The notes: a model not told the origin generated them from the sequence alone. A stretch of 64,000 bases of DNA from Myxococcus stipitatus (GCF_021412625.1 NZ_JAKCFI010000002.1:744001-808000); one strand, 5' to 3'. Shown: positions 27,631 to 36,934, counted from the stretch's first letter. Numbers and translations: made by a program.

Positions 27631-29985
27631 ATGTCTACCTCCCCTTCGAAGACGTTGAGCCCGGCCGAGCTCGCGAAGCTCGAACACGCGTTCGCCTCCG
27701 ATCCGTCCTCCGCCGCCTACAAGCCCCTCGCGGAAGCGTACCTGAGCATGGGTCGCTTCATGGAGGCGATGGTCGTCTGCAAGAAGGGAGTGAAGGCCCA
27801 CCCCAATGTGGCCGACCCGCGCCTCCTTCTCGCCCGCGTCTACGCGGAGCAAGGCAAGGACAAGAAGGCGCTGGAGGAGGCGCTCGGCGCGCTCCAGGTG
27901 CAGCCGGAGGACAAGGTCGCCCTGCGGATGGCGGGCTCGCTCCAGCTCAAGACGGGCGAGGCCGAGCCGGGCAAGGCCAACCTCCTGAAGGCCTTCGCGG
28001 CGGACCCGGGAGACCCGGACACCGTCACGTTGCTCCAGCAGTACAAGATCGAACCGCCGCGTCCGGCCGCGCCGGCCCCGGCGCCCGTGGTGGCCCCCGT
28101 GGCTCCGACGGCCGCCCAGCAGTCGGCGGCGGCGCTGGCCTCGGCGGCCGCGACGACCGCTCCCGCGGAGGCGGCTCCCGCGCCGAAGCCCGCGCCGGCG
28201 CCCCGCGCGCCGTCCGCTCCCGCGCCCCAGGCCCGCGCGGACGCGCAGCCCCGTCCCCAGCAGCCCCGCCGGCCGCAGCCGGTCGTGGAGGAGGCGGACG
28301 AGGACGACGATGACGACGACCAGCCGCGCGGTCGCCCCCGGACACAGGGGGGCAAGGGCGGCAAGGTGGTCACCCTCGCGCTGCTGGTGGCGCTGCCCCT
28401 CTTCATCGCCGGCTATGGCTGGTACACGGCGCACACCCGCAAGGTGGCGCGCGAGCTGAAGAAGCACCTGGAGGCGTCCGCGGAGCTGCTCAAGCGCGAC
28501 TCCTTCGACAGCTACAAGAAGGCCTGTGAGGAGGCGGACAAGGCGCTGGAGGTGGACTCCGACTCCGCCCAGGCGCACGGCTACCTCGCGTACGCCTACG
28601 CCATCCGCTGGGGTGAGCACGGCGGCGGCGACGACGCGCGCCACCGGGCGGAGGACCACCTGGGCGCGGGCAAGAAGAGCGGCGACGTCAGCTCGCACCT
28701 CATCGCGGCCGACGCGCTGGTGCAGACCTACGGCGGCAAGGGCAAGGACGCGCTCGACAAGCTGGAGGAGACGGTGAAGGGCCTGGATGCCCAGGGCCGC
28801 TCCAGCTCGCTGCTCTACCTGACGCAGGGCCTCATCCAGATGAACGCGGGCGACCTGGACCGCGCGCGCGACTCGCTGGAGCGCGCCCAGACGCTGGCGC
28901 CGGACGACCCGCGCATCTACTCGGGCCTGGGCGCGGTGTACCGCCGGCTCGGCCAGGACGGCACGGCCTGGCAGAACTACGACTTCGCGCTGCGCTACGA
29001 GAAGGACCACCCGGAGTCGCTGTTGGGCCGCTCGCTGCTGATGCTCGAGCAGGACGAGCCCAACTACCCCCTGGTGCAGGGCATGCTGAAGAAGCTGCTG
29101 GAGGCGGAGCCGCCGCCGTCGCCGCGCCAGCTCGCCGCCGCGCACCTGGCCCGCTCGCTGCTCATCAGCCGGGTGTCCGCCGCCATGGCGGACATGAAGC
29201 CGGAGGAGCAGAAGAAGCTCTCCGAGGCCACCGGCGTGCCGCTGGAGAAGGACAAGGCGCGCGCCGAGGTGCTCAAGAGCGAGGAGACCGGCTTCACGCT
29301 CGACAAGCAGAACCCGGAGCTGCACCTCATCAAGGGCCGCCGCCTCCTGGCGGAGGGCAACTTCGACGCGGCCGCCGAGGAGATGCGCAAGGCCATCCGC
29401 GTGGACGGCACCCGCGCCCAGTTCCACGTCGAGCTGGCCAAGGCGCTCATGGGTCGGCCGGGCGGCGAGAAGGAAGCCGCGGACGCGCTCCAGACGGCGC
29501 TCAAGACGATGGGCGACAGCCCGAAGCTGGTGGTGATGCTGGGCAACGCCTTCCGGCGCCAGGGCAAGCTCGACGAGGCGCTCACCCAGTACCAGCGCGC
29601 GGTCAAGGACCCCAAGGCGAAGAACCCGGAGGCCCGGCTGGCGATGGGCTCCATCTACCGGGAGCGCTCCGACTGGACCAAGGCCCAGGAGCAGCTGGAG
29701 AAGGCGAGCCAGGAGTTCGTCGGGCAGCCGGGTCGCTCCGCCATGGCGCTCACCGAGCTGGCGCGCGTCTACCAGGGCAAGGGCGACGCGGCGAAGGCGG
29801 ACGAGACGTACCAGCGCGCCCTCAACGCGGACGAGGGCTTCAGCGCGGCCTACTACTTCTACGCCACGCTCCTGTCGAAGGACGCCAAGCAGGGCGCCAA
29901 GGCGAAGATGCTGGCGCAGGAGTACCTGAAGCGCGACCCGAGCGGCGAGCACGCCTCGGCCGCCAGGTCGTTGTCGGGCGGGTGA
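27631..29985 (+). CDS. Membrane-anchored TPR-repeat protein
   Basis: The 784-residue protein has N-terminal TPR-like repeats (about 10-130), a Pro/Ala-rich low-complexity linker (about 140-230) with an acidic DEDDDDD run, one membrane helix near 245-265 (VVTLALLVALPLFIAGYGW) and a large C-terminal array of TPRs (about 280-780). No catalytic domain is visible. TPR arrays scaffold protein complexes; the topology suggests repeats on both sides of the inner membrane. ATG 27631 begins it; the 200-bp upstream region also holds the start of the divergent tRNA. It is monocistronic or reads toward ctaB, 296 bp away. Confidence 0.75.
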   Translation: MSTSPSKTLSPAELAKLEHAFASDPSSAAYKPLAEAYLSMGRFMEAMVVCKKGVKAHPNVADPRLLLARVYAEQGKDKKALEEALGALQVQPEDKVALRMAGSLQLKTGEAEPGKANLLKAFAADPGDPDTVTLLQQYKIEPPRPAAPAPAPVVAPVAPTAAQQSAAALASAAATTAPAEAAPAPKPAPAPRAPSAPAPQARADAQPRPQQPRRPQPVVEEADEDDDDDDQPRGRPRTQGGKGGKVVTLALLVALPLFIAGYGWYTAHTRKVARELKKHLEASAELLKRDSFDSYKKACEEADKALEVDSDSAQAHGYLAYAYAIRWGEHGGGDDARHRAEDHLGAGKKSGDVSSHLIAADALVQTYGGKGKDALDKLEETVKGLDAQGRSSSLLYLTQGLIQMNAGDLDRARDSLERAQTLAPDDPRIYSGLGAVYRRLGQDGTAWQNYDFALRYEKDHPESLLGRSLLMLEQDEPNYPLVQGMLKKLLEAEPPPSPRQLAAAHLARSLLISRVSAAMADMKPEEQKKLSEATGVPLEKDKARAEVLKSEETGFTLDKQNPELHLIKGRRLLAEGNFDAAAEEMRKAIRVDGTRAQFHVELAKALMGRPGGEKEAADALQTALKTMGDSPKLVVMLGNAFRRQGKLDEALTQYQRAVKDPKAKNPEARLAMGSIYRERSDWTKAQEQLEKASQEFVGQPGRSAMALTELARVYQGKGDAAKADETYQRALNADEGFSAAYYFYATLLSKDAKQGAKAKMLAQEYLKRDPSGEHASAARSLSGG

Positions 29986-30281
29986 GGCTCCTCCCCGTCG
30001 GTCCGGGGCGGTGACAAGCGGGGCTGATGCTCGCGGGCAGTCCGCCGCGGGGTCGGCCCCGTCGTCCGGGTTGCCCGGGGCCGGGGTGGGAGCTATGCCC
30101 CGGGGACCTTGGCTCCCCTGGACCGTCCGGACATGCGAGGTCGTACGCGCCGCGGGGCGAGCAGCCGTCCGCTGCTGGCGCGTGGCGGCGACGTGTCCTT
30201 GCCCACCCCCGGGCGGTGCCTGTATGGGAGGGCCCTTCCCCTGGCGGCAGCGAGCCTGTCGTACCTAGCCCTGGAGTCCGC

Positions 30282-31166
30282 TTGAGCGCGCGTGCAGAGT
30301 CCGTGTCGACGACCGCGTCCGACCTGATCTCCCTGATGAAGCCCAGGCTCTCCTCCCTGGTCCTCATCACCACCGCGGGAGGCATGTTCCTCGCCCCGGG
30401 CCCCTTGTCCACCGGCCACGCCCTGGTGACGCTGCTGGCCACCGCGGGCACGGTGGGCGCGGCCAACGCGCTCAACTGCTTCTGGGAGCGCGACAGCGAC
30501 CGCTTCATGGCGCGCACGCAGAACCGGCCCCTGCCGTCCGGGCGCATGGAGCCCCCGGTCGCGCTGTGGTTCGGCGTCTCCCTGGCCGCGGTGTCCCTGC
30601 CGGCGCTCGCGCTGGGGGCCAACCTCCTGACGGCGGCCCTGGGCCTGCTGGCCCTGCTGAGCTACGTGCTGGCCTACACGCCGCTCAAGGCGCGCACGTC
30701 CGCGGCCATGCTGGTGGGGGCGGTGCCTGGCGCGCTGCCGCCGCTGATGGGCTGGACGGCGGTGACCGACCGCATCGACGGGGGCGGCTTCGCGCTCTTC
30801 GCCATCCTCTTCCTGTGGCAGATGCCGCACTTCATCGCCATCGCGCTGTTCCGCAAGGAGGAGTACGCGGCGGCGGGGCTCAAGTCGATTCCGCTCGACC
30901 GCGGCGACGAATCCAGCCGCGCGCAGATCGTCCTCTATCAGGTGGCCCTGGTGCCGATGACGCTGCTGCCCTTCCAGCTGAACATCTCCGGCTCCTGGTA
31001 CCTGGCGGCGGCCGTCGTCCTGGGGCTGGGCTGGCTGGGCCAGGGGGCGTGGGGGTTCTTCCGGCACCTGGGAAAGCCCTGGGCGCGCCAGACGTTCTTC
31101 TTCTCGTTGCTCTACCTCACCGGCCTCTTCGCGGCGATGTGTCTCGACCGCATCCCTCGCGGCTAG
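30282..31166 (+). CDS. ctaB: Protoheme IX farnesyltransferase (heme O synthase)
   Basis: This UbiA-type membrane enzyme attaches a farnesyl group to heme B to make heme O for terminal oxidases. The 294-residue protein is hydrophobic with about eight or nine helices. It has the first Asp-rich motif in NCFWERDSDRFMARTQNRPL and the second region with KSIPLDRGDESS, both diagnostic. The start is a TTG at 30282 with GGAG at 30273..30276; a GTG at 30303 is the alternative. It is followed 26 bp later by an ABC exporter on the same strand. Confidence 0.93.
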   Translation: MSARAESVSTTASDLISLMKPRLSSLVLITTAGGMFLAPGPLSTGHALVTLLATAGTVGAANALNCFWERDSDRFMARTQNRPLPSGRMEPPVALWFGVSLAAVSLPALALGANLLTAALGLLALLSYVLAYTPLKARTSAAMLVGAVPGALPPLMGWTAVTDRIDGGGFALFAILFLWQMPHFIAIALFRKEEYAAAGLKSIPLDRGDESSRAQIVLYQVALVPMTLLPFQLNISGSWYLAAAVVLGLGWLGQGAWGFFRHLGKPWARQTFFFSLLYLTGLFAAMCLDRIPRG

Positions 31167-31192
31167 CGCGGGGCAGCCGGGGGACACCGCCC

Positions 31193-32182
31193 ATGCCTGA
31201 TACCTCGGTCTCCACCGCGTCGCCCCCGCTGCTCCACATCCAGGGGCTCACCCGCCGCTTCCGCGACCGCGTCGCCGTCGACGGGCTCTCCCTCTCCGTG
31301 CGGTCGGGCGAAATCCTGGGCCTGCTGGGGCCCAATGGCGCGGGCAAGTCCACCACCTTCCAGATGCTCGCCGGGCTGATGGCGCCCGACGCCGGGCGCG
31401 TCACCTTCGCCGGCCGCGAGCTGTCGCTCAGCGACCCCGCGCTGCGCCGGCAGCTGGGCATCATCTTCCAGCGCGGCAGCCTGGACGACCTGCTCACCGC
31501 GCGGGAGAACCTGGCGCTGGGCGCCCGGCTGTACGGGCTGACGGGCGAGCGGGCCCGCGCGCGGGTGGAGGCGATGCTCGCCCTCATCGGCCTCGGGGAC
31601 CGGGGCGACGAGCGCGTGGGCACCTGGTCCGGCGGCATGCGCCGGCGGTTGGAGCTGGCGCGGGCGCTGGTGCACCAGCCGCGCGTGGTGCTGATGGACG
31701 AGCCCACGCAGGGCCTGGACGAGGCGGCCTTCCGGACCTTCTGGGCGCACCTCAAGCGGCTGCGCGACGCGGAGGGCCTCACCGTGCTCTTGACCACGCA
31801 CCGGGCCGACGAGGCCGAGGTCTGCGACCGGCTGGCGGTGCTGGACTCGGGCCGGCTGGTGGCGTGCGACACACCGGCCGCGCTGGCCGCGCGCATGGGC
31901 GGGGACATCCTCTCCCTGGAGACGTCCGACGCGGAGGCCCTGGCGCGCGAGGTGCGCGAGAAGCTGGGGCTGGACGCGAAGGTGGTGGACGGGCGGGTGC
32001 TGGTGGAGGTGGAGCAGGGGCACACCTGGGTGCCGCGCGTGGTGGAGGCCTTTCCGGGCGGACGCCTGTCGTCCGTGTCGTTGCGCCGGCCCACGCTGGC
32101 GGATGTGTTCCTCCAGCTCACCGGGCGCGCGCTGGGCGCCGATGTGCCGACCGCGGAGCCCGCGCCGAGGAGACGCCGATGA
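31193..32182 (+). CDS. ABC-2 type exporter ATPase
   Basis: The 329-residue cytoplasmic ATPase energises the permease that follows. It has Walker A GPNGAGKST (about 49-57), the Q-loop in IIFQRGS, the signature WSGGMRRR, Walker B VVLMDEPT and the switch His in TTHRADEAE. The C-terminal 90 residues form an accessory domain as in DrrA/NodI-type proteins. The ATG at 31193 fits; the frame is open further upstream inside ctaB but without homology. Its stop overlaps the permease start by 4 bp. Substrate unknown; the position between ctaB and a copper-site lipoprotein suggests a role in oxidase or metal handling, which is inference. Confidence 0.92.
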   Translation: MPDTSVSTASPPLLHIQGLTRRFRDRVAVDGLSLSVRSGEILGLLGPNGAGKSTTFQMLAGLMAPDAGRVTFAGRELSLSDPALRRQLGIIFQRGSLDDLLTARENLALGARLYGLTGERARARVEAMLALIGLGDRGDERVGTWSGGMRRRLELARALVHQPRVVLMDEPTQGLDEAAFRTFWAHLKRLRDAEGLTVLLTTHRADEAEVCDRLAVLDSGRLVACDTPAALAARMGGDILSLETSDAEALAREVREKLGLDAKVVDGRVLVEVEQGHTWVPRVVEAFPGGRLSSVSLRRPTLADVFLQLTGRALGADVPTAEPAPRRRR

Positions 32183-33033
32183 CCGCCGAGATTTCCACCG
32201 CCCCCGCGCCGCTCGCCGCCGGGGAGCCCGCGGCGTCGCCGCCGGGGACGCTCGCCCTCCAGTGGGCGACGGTGCGCGTGCTGATGGCGCGCGACGTGGT
32301 GCGCTTCTTCCGCCAGCCCAGCCGCGTCGTCGGCGCGCTGGCGCAGCCCATCCTGTTCTGGTTCGTCATCGGCTCGGGGTTCGCCGGGTCGTTCCGCGTG
32401 GAGGGCGCGCAGGGGCTGGGCTACCAGCAGTTCTTCTTCCCCGGCGTCGTCACCATGGTGCTCCTGTTCAGCGCCATCTTCGCGACCATCACCGTCATCG
32501 AGGACCGGAAGGAGGGCTTCCTCCAGGCGGTGCTCGCGGGGCCGGGCTCGCGGCTCGCGGTGGTGCTGGGCAAGGCGCTCGGCTCGTCGGCCATCGCCCT
32601 CATGCAGGCGTCGCTGTTCCTGCTGCTGGCGCCGCTGGCGGGGGTGAGCGCGTCCTCGGTGAACCTGCCGCTGCTCGTGGCGGTGATGGTGCTGTCCGCG
32701 CTGGCGCTCACGGGCATGGGCATGTCGCTGGCCTGGTGGGTGAAGTCGAGCGCGGGCTACCACGCGGTGATGAGCATCGTCCTGCTGCCCATGTGGGTGC
32801 TGTCCGGCGCGATGTTCCCGCTCAAGGGCGCGGGCACGTGGCTGTCGTGGGTGATGGTGCTCAACCCCATGCGCTTCTCCGTGGAGGGCGTGCGGCGCGC
32901 GCTGTATGGCGCCCAGGCGTCGCTCGCGGTGGGCTCGCCCATGTCCGGCTCGGGGCTGGAGGTTGCGGTGTTGCTGGCCTTCGCGACGGTGTTCCTGGGC
33001 CTGGCTGCCTTCAGCGTCAGCCGCCGCGAGTAG
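32179..33033 (+). CDS. ABC-2 type exporter permease
   Basis: The 284-residue membrane protein has a cytoplasmic N-terminus, an amphipathic start (VLMARDVVRFFRQPSR) and six hydrophobic helices typical of ABC-2 permeases of the DrrB/NodJ type, with MWVLSGAMFPL in the fifth and NPMRFSVEGVRRAL before the last. It is coupled to the ATPase gene by an ATGA overlap, so the two form one transporter. Confidence 0.9.
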   Translation: MTAEISTAPAPLAAGEPAASPPGTLALQWATVRVLMARDVVRFFRQPSRVVGALAQPILFWFVIGSGFAGSFRVEGAQGLGYQQFFFPGVVTMVLLFSAIFATITVIEDRKEGFLQAVLAGPGSRLAVVLGKALGSSAIALMQASLFLLLAPLAGVSASSVNLPLLVAVMVLSALALTGMGMSLAWWVKSSAGYHAVMSIVLLPMWVLSGAMFPLKGAGTWLSWVMVLNPMRFSVEGVRRALYGAQASLAVGSPMSGSGLEVAVLLAFATVFLGLAAFSVSRRE

Positions 33034-33124
33034 TCGTCCCGAGCGGAGCCGTTGGACAGGTCCGCGTCCTTTGACTACGAGGGGATGCGGACGATGTAAC
33101 CGGTTCGCTCGAGGAGATGTCACG

Positions 33125-33955
33125 ATGACGCTGCGCACGCTCGGCCTGTCGATGGTGGGAGTCGCGGGCCTGCTGGCCCTGCCTGCTTGCAAGAAGGAGG
33201 AGGCGCCGCCCCAGCCTGCTCCCACCACGCCCGTCGCGGCCCAGGGCGCGAAGGAGCACGCGGCCACGCCCATCCAGGCGCCCGAGGCCGCCGTGCCGGT
33301 GGCCCCCGCCGGCAAGGGGGTCGTGAAGGGGACGGTGTCGTTCACCGGCACCCCGCCGCCGGCCGCGGACCTGCCCGCCAACAGCGACCCCGCCTGCGAG
33401 GGCCGTGGCGACAGGGACCAGTCGCTGCTCGTGAAGGACGGCAAGCTGCAGAACGTGGTGGTGCGCATCCGCGGCACCGTGCCGGGCGCGCCTCCGGCCC
33501 CCAAGGCCCCGGTGGTGGTGGACCAGTCGAAGTGCACCTACGTGCCGCGCGTGCAGGGCGCGGTGGCGGGCCAGTCGGTGATGTTCAAGAACAGCGACGG
33601 CACGCTGCACAACGTGCGTGGCGTGGTGAGCACGCGCGCGGCCTTCAACGTCGCGCAGGCCCCCTCCGGGCCGCCGGTGGAGCGCAAGCTGCCCACCGAG
33701 GGCGACGTGCTGAAGCTCAAGTGTGACATCCACCCGTGGATGACGGCGTTCGTGGTCAGCAACCCGAACCCCTACTTCGCGACCACCGGCGCGGACGGCG
33801 CGTTCTTCCTCGAGGGCCTGCCGGCGGGGACGTACACCGTCGAGGCGTGGCACGAGACGCTCGGGACGAAGACGGCCGAGGTGACGGTGAAGGACGACGC
33901 GCCGGCCACCGTCGACTTCGCGTTCTCCGCTCCGGACGCGTCGGCGAAGCAGTAG
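33125..33955 (+). CDS. Blue-copper-like (cupredoxin) lipoprotein with carboxypeptidase-regulatory-type end
   Basis: The 276-residue protein has a lipobox LPAC (Cys22), a Pro/Ala linker and a beta domain with the full type 1 copper ligand set: His162 (TLHNV), then Cys200, His203 and Met206 in KCDIHPWM. A last beta segment with GADGAFFLEGLPAGTYTVEAWH resembles the carboxypeptidase regulatory-like fold. It may carry electrons or copper on the membrane surface. It lies 91 bp after the ABC permease in the same direction, downstream of heme O synthase, which fits a respiratory or copper context. ATG 33125 starts at the signal peptide. Confidence 0.85.
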   Translation: MTLRTLGLSMVGVAGLLALPACKKEEAPPQPAPTTPVAAQGAKEHAATPIQAPEAAVPVAPAGKGVVKGTVSFTGTPPPAADLPANSDPACEGRGDRDQSLLVKDGKLQNVVVRIRGTVPGAPPAPKAPVVVDQSKCTYVPRVQGAVAGQSVMFKNSDGTLHNVRGVVSTRAAFNVAQAPSGPPVERKLPTEGDVLKLKCDIHPWMTAFVVSNPNPYFATTGADGAFFLEGLPAGTYTVEAWHETLGTKTAEVTVKDDAPATVDFAFSAPDASAKQ

Positions 33956-33968
33956 TCGGGCGTCGGGA

Positions 33969-33997
33969 CGCGCCGCCGCCTTCTTTCGCGCGGCGCG
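33969..33997. terminator. Candidate terminator between convergent genes
   Basis: Arms CGCGCCGC (33969..33976) and GCGGCGCG (33990..33997) can pair around a 13-base loop, 13 bp after the lipoprotein stop and 52 bp from the kinase stop on the other strand. Confidence 0.4.
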
Positions 33998-34048
33998 CGA
34001 CGACGACCGCTCCACCGGGGCGTGGTGGACGCGCCGGGAGATGGGGCC

Positions 34049-35950
34049 CTACCGCCCTCCGCTCACGCACGCCGCGGGGCGGTCGGCTGAAGCGGGGGGA
34101 CCCGCCTTCCTCACCGTGAAGCCCACCCGGGCGCCCCCGCCTTCGCGGTTGGCCGCGAAGACCTCGCCGCCGTGGGCCTGGGCGATGCGTTGGACGAGCG
34201 CCAGCCCGAGCCCGAGCGAGCCCGCCTCCCGGGCCTCGACACCCCGGTCCTTCCGGTAGAAGGGCTTGAAGATGCGCTCCTCCTCGCCTGGCTGGAGGCC
34301 GGGGCCCTGGTCTTCCACGCAGAAGGCCAGCTGGTCGCCTCGCTCCTCCAGGCGCAGCACCCGCGCGCCACCGCCGTGCTTGCGCGCGTTGTCGAGCAGG
34401 TTGATGAGCGCCCGGCCCAGCAGCGTCGCGTCTCCGACGAGGCTCGTGTCCTCGGGCCTCGCGTCGAGCAGGTCCATGGGCAGCCCCGCCCGCTCCAGGG
34501 CCTGGGTCGACAGCGCGCGCCCGTCGAGCGCCCGGGTCGTGAGCTGTCCGAAGTCGAGCCGCGAGCTGGCGAGCAGCTCCCCGACGAGCGCGTCCAGCTC
34601 CACCACCTCGCGGTCCACCTGGTCCAGCGTCTTCGGGTTGCCGCCACCGTCACGCAGCAGCTCCGTCAGCACGCGGAGCCGGGCCAGCGGCGTGCGCAGC
34701 TCGTGGGACACGGCCGCGAGCAGCTCGCGTTGGTCGGCCACCTGCCGCTCGATGCGCGAGGCCATGTCGTTGAAGGCCACCGCCAGCACCGTGAACTCAC
34801 CGGTGGAGTGGGGCAGTACCTCCGCTCGGGCCTTGAGCTTTCCGGAGCCCAGGGCCTCCGTCGCCTGGACCAGCGAGTCCACCGGCTTGGCGAGCCGCCG
34901 AGCCATCTTCCCCGCGGCGAGCCACAGCACCAGCCCCGCGGCGATGAGCGGGACGACCATCCGGAGCGGGTCCTTCCCGCGGTGGCTCCCGTAGCACAGG
35001 CGCACCTGCCCCAGCGGGCGCTCGGCGCGCGTCACCGGGATGGTCATCTCCGTATGCTTGCAGGGGCCGCCCGCCAGCGTCAGCACCGCCCCGGTGGTGT
35101 CCTGGAGCTCTACGTCGATGTCCAGGTCCGCGGCCACGGATTGCGCCAGGGCCTCGCGGCGCGAGGGCTCGTCCCAGACCTCCTCGAAGCGGTGGCCCGC
35201 GAAGTTGCGCAGCCGCGCCATCTCCTGCTTCCACGTCGTCCCGCCGACGAGGCTGAACACCGACGCCGTCACCACGCCCGTCATCAGGATGGTCAGCCCG
35301 AACCAGAGGAAGAGGCGGCGGTGCAGCCGCGCCCGCACGAAGTGCCCCAGCCGGCTCATGCGCCAGTACTGGAGCCTCAACCGCTCCCGGCGCCGGTTCC
35401 ACTGGGGCGGGCGCGCCCCGGGCGGCGGCCACGGCCACCGGTCCGGACGGCCATGGCGACCGAAGGGCGGCCCCTCGTGCCTGTCGCTGGAGGCGTCTTC
35501 CTCGCCGTGTGCCCACGCGCCCTCCGGAGCCTTCTCGCGCGCATCGCGCTCGTCCTTCAGCCAGCGGGCCAGGTCCTCGGCGTCGCCATGGCCCGCGCCC
35601 CAGGGACCGCACTCGTCGCGCTTCCAGTCCCTCCAGGCGCGCTGCTGCTCACGCCACGCCTGGCGGTGCTCCTCCAGCGCGCGGCGGTGCTCCTCCCACG
35701 CGTCGCGGTGCGCCTCCCAGGCCATCTGGTACTCGTCATCCCACTCCTTCCGGTGCGCCTCCCACGCCATCCGGTACTCGGCCTCGCAGGGGTCCGGGGG
35801 CCTCTCGTCCGGAGCGCGGGGGCGCGCCTCGCGCCCGTCCTCCGGGGCCCGCGCCCGCCCGTCGCGCCCGTCCTCCGAGGGCGGCGGAGCGCCGGGGCCA
35901 CGTCGTGGCCCGCGCCAGTCCCGTCCTCGCTTGCCGCGCCAGCCCATCAC
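34049..35950 (-). CDS. CpxA-like sensor histidine kinase with Trp/His-rich N-terminal extension
   Basis: The 633-residue kinase has HAMP near 365-420, a HisKA domain with the phospho-acceptor in AAVSHELRTPLARLR, and an ATPase domain with NLLDNARKHGGG, DQGPGL and GLGLALVQRI. Two membrane helices (about 213-235 and 332-352) bound a periplasmic sensor of about 100 residues. Before the first helix lie about 210 cytoplasmic residues: a basic Pro/Arg part, then AWEAHR repeats (62-67, 77-82) passing into four heptads of the R-x-A-W/L pattern (82-110), then another Arg/Trp/Pro-rich part. Its start overlaps the response-regulator stop by 4 bp. It ends the operon with the Spy-like gene, so envelope or metal stress is a likely signal. 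Confidence 0.88.
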   Translation of the reverse strand: MMGWRGKRGRDWRGPRRGPGAPPPSEDGRDGRARAPEDGREARPRAPDERPPDPCEAEYRMAWEAHRKEWDDEYQMAWEAHRDAWEEHRRALEEHRQAWREQQRAWRDWKRDECGPWGAGHGDAEDLARWLKDERDAREKAPEGAWAHGEEDASSDRHEGPPFGRHGRPDRWPWPPPGARPPQWNRRRERLRLQYWRMSRLGHFVRARLHRRLFLWFGLTILMTGVVTASVFSLVGGTTWKQEMARLRNFAGHRFEEVWDEPSRREALAQSVAADLDIDVELQDTTGAVLTLAGGPCKHTEMTIPVTRAERPLGQVRLCYGSHRGKDPLRMVVPLIAAGLVLWLAAGKMARRLAKPVDSLVQATEALGSGKLKARAEVLPHSTGEFTVLAVAFNDMASRIERQVADQRELLAAVSHELRTPLARLRVLTELLRDGGGNPKTLDQVDREVVELDALVGELLASSRLDFGQLTTRALDGRALSTQALERAGLPMDLLDARPEDTSLVGDATLLGRALINLLDNARKHGGGARVLRLEERGDQLAFCVEDQGPGLQPGEEERIFKPFYRKDRGVEAREAGSLGLGLALVQRIAQAHGGEVFAANREGGGARVGFTVRKAGPPASADRPAACVSGGR

Positions 35951-36627
35951 GCCCCCTCTTTGGCGAAGACGTAGCCGACGCCGCGCACCGTCTTGATGAG
36001 GCGCGTGCCGACGTCACCCAGCTTCTGGCGCAGGTGGGAGATGTGCACGTCGACGGTGCGCTCGCCCACCACCGTGTCGCTGCGGCCAGCCTCGCCCAGC
36101 AGGGCCTCCCGGGGGATGACCCGGCCGGCCCGGCGCACCAGCGCCACCAGCAGGTCGAACTCCAGGCCCGTCAGGTCCACCAGCCTGCCCTCGGCGCGCA
36201 CCTCGCGCCCGGCCACGTCGATGGACAGCCCGCCCGCCTCGAGCCGGTCCGCCACCGCCGACGGCTGGGAGCGACGCAGCACCGCGCGCAGCCTCGCCAG
36301 CAGCTCGCGGGGACTGAAGGGCTTGGGCAGGTAGTCATCCGCGCCCAGCTCCAGCCCCACCACCCGGTCCGTCTCGTCCCCCTTGGCGGTGAGCATGACG
36401 ACGGGGATGCGGCTCTTCGCCCGGATGCGCTTGCACACCTCCAGGCCGTCCATGCCCGGCATCATCACGTCGAGCAGCACCGCGTCGTACGCGCTGGCCT
36501 CCAGCGCGGCGAGCCCTCGCCCCCCGTCGGCGGCGTGGGTGACGCTGAGGCCGTTCTGCCCGAGGTACTGCGCGAGCAGTTCGTACAACCGGGTGTCGTC
36601 GTCGATGAGCAGGACACGTGTGGACAT
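35947..36627 (-). CDS. OmpR-family response regulator (CpxR/RstA-like)
   Basis: The 226-residue regulator has an intact receiver: LLIDDDTRL acidic pair, phospho-acceptor Asp in AVLLDVMMPGMDG, switch Thr in MLTAKG and Lys in PKPFSPRELLAR. The C-terminal winged helix has RTVDVHISHLRQKLG and the RGVGYVF ending typical of OmpR/PhoB DNA-binding domains. It is coupled to the kinase by an ATGA overlap and preceded by the small membrane protein gene 13 bp upstream, so it likely controls this operon itself. Confidence 0.93.
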   Translation of the reverse strand: MSTRVLLIDDDTRLYELLAQYLGQNGLSVTHAADGGRGLAALEASAYDAVLLDVMMPGMDGLEVCKRIRAKSRIPVVMLTAKGDETDRVVGLELGADDYLPKPFSPRELLARLRAVLRRSQPSAVADRLEAGGLSIDVAGREVRAEGRLVDLTGLEFDLLVALVRRAGRVIPREALLGEAGRSDTVVGERTVDVHISHLRQKLGDVGTRLIKTVRGVGYVFAKEGA

Positions 36628-36640
36628 GGACGCGAGGACT

Positions 36641-36904
36641 CTAGCGCGCGACCACCGGGGACGCCGGGGTCCACGTGGAGAGCGGCGCCTCGGCGGTCAC
36701 GGAGGCGGGCGGGGTGGAGGAGGTCGGGAGGCCCCCCGGCCCTTGGGGACCCCTGGCGCCCCAGTGCTCCCGCCAGCCTCCCGCCGGGCAGTGGCGGTGG
36801 CGGGCCAGGCTGGCGAAGCCGGAGGCATACCCTCCCACGGTTCCCAGGGCGAGCAGGACGATGAGCAGCCGGCGTCGGTACGGGTGCAGGGTGTACGGGG
36901 ACAT
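36641..36904 (-). CDS. Small single-pass membrane protein
   Basis: The 87-residue protein has a basic N-terminus, one hydrophobic helix (about 12-33, LLIVLLALGTVGGYASGF) and a Pro/Ser/Thr-rich tail with one Cys in a His/Cys-containing stretch (ARHRHCPAGG). GAGGA at a suitable distance before ATG 36904 supports translation. It lies between the Spy-like gene (30 bp) and the response regulator (13 bp), so it is part of the Cpx-like operon. No family is recognised; a small regulator or partner of the kinase is possible. Confidence 0.6.
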   Translation of the reverse strand: MSPYTLHPYRRRLLIVLLALGTVGGYASGFASLARHRHCPAGGWREHWGARGPQGPGGLPTSSTPPASVTAEAPLSTWTPASPVVAR

Positions 36905-36934
36905 GGTCGTTCCTCGGGGAAGGGCGGCGCGCGC

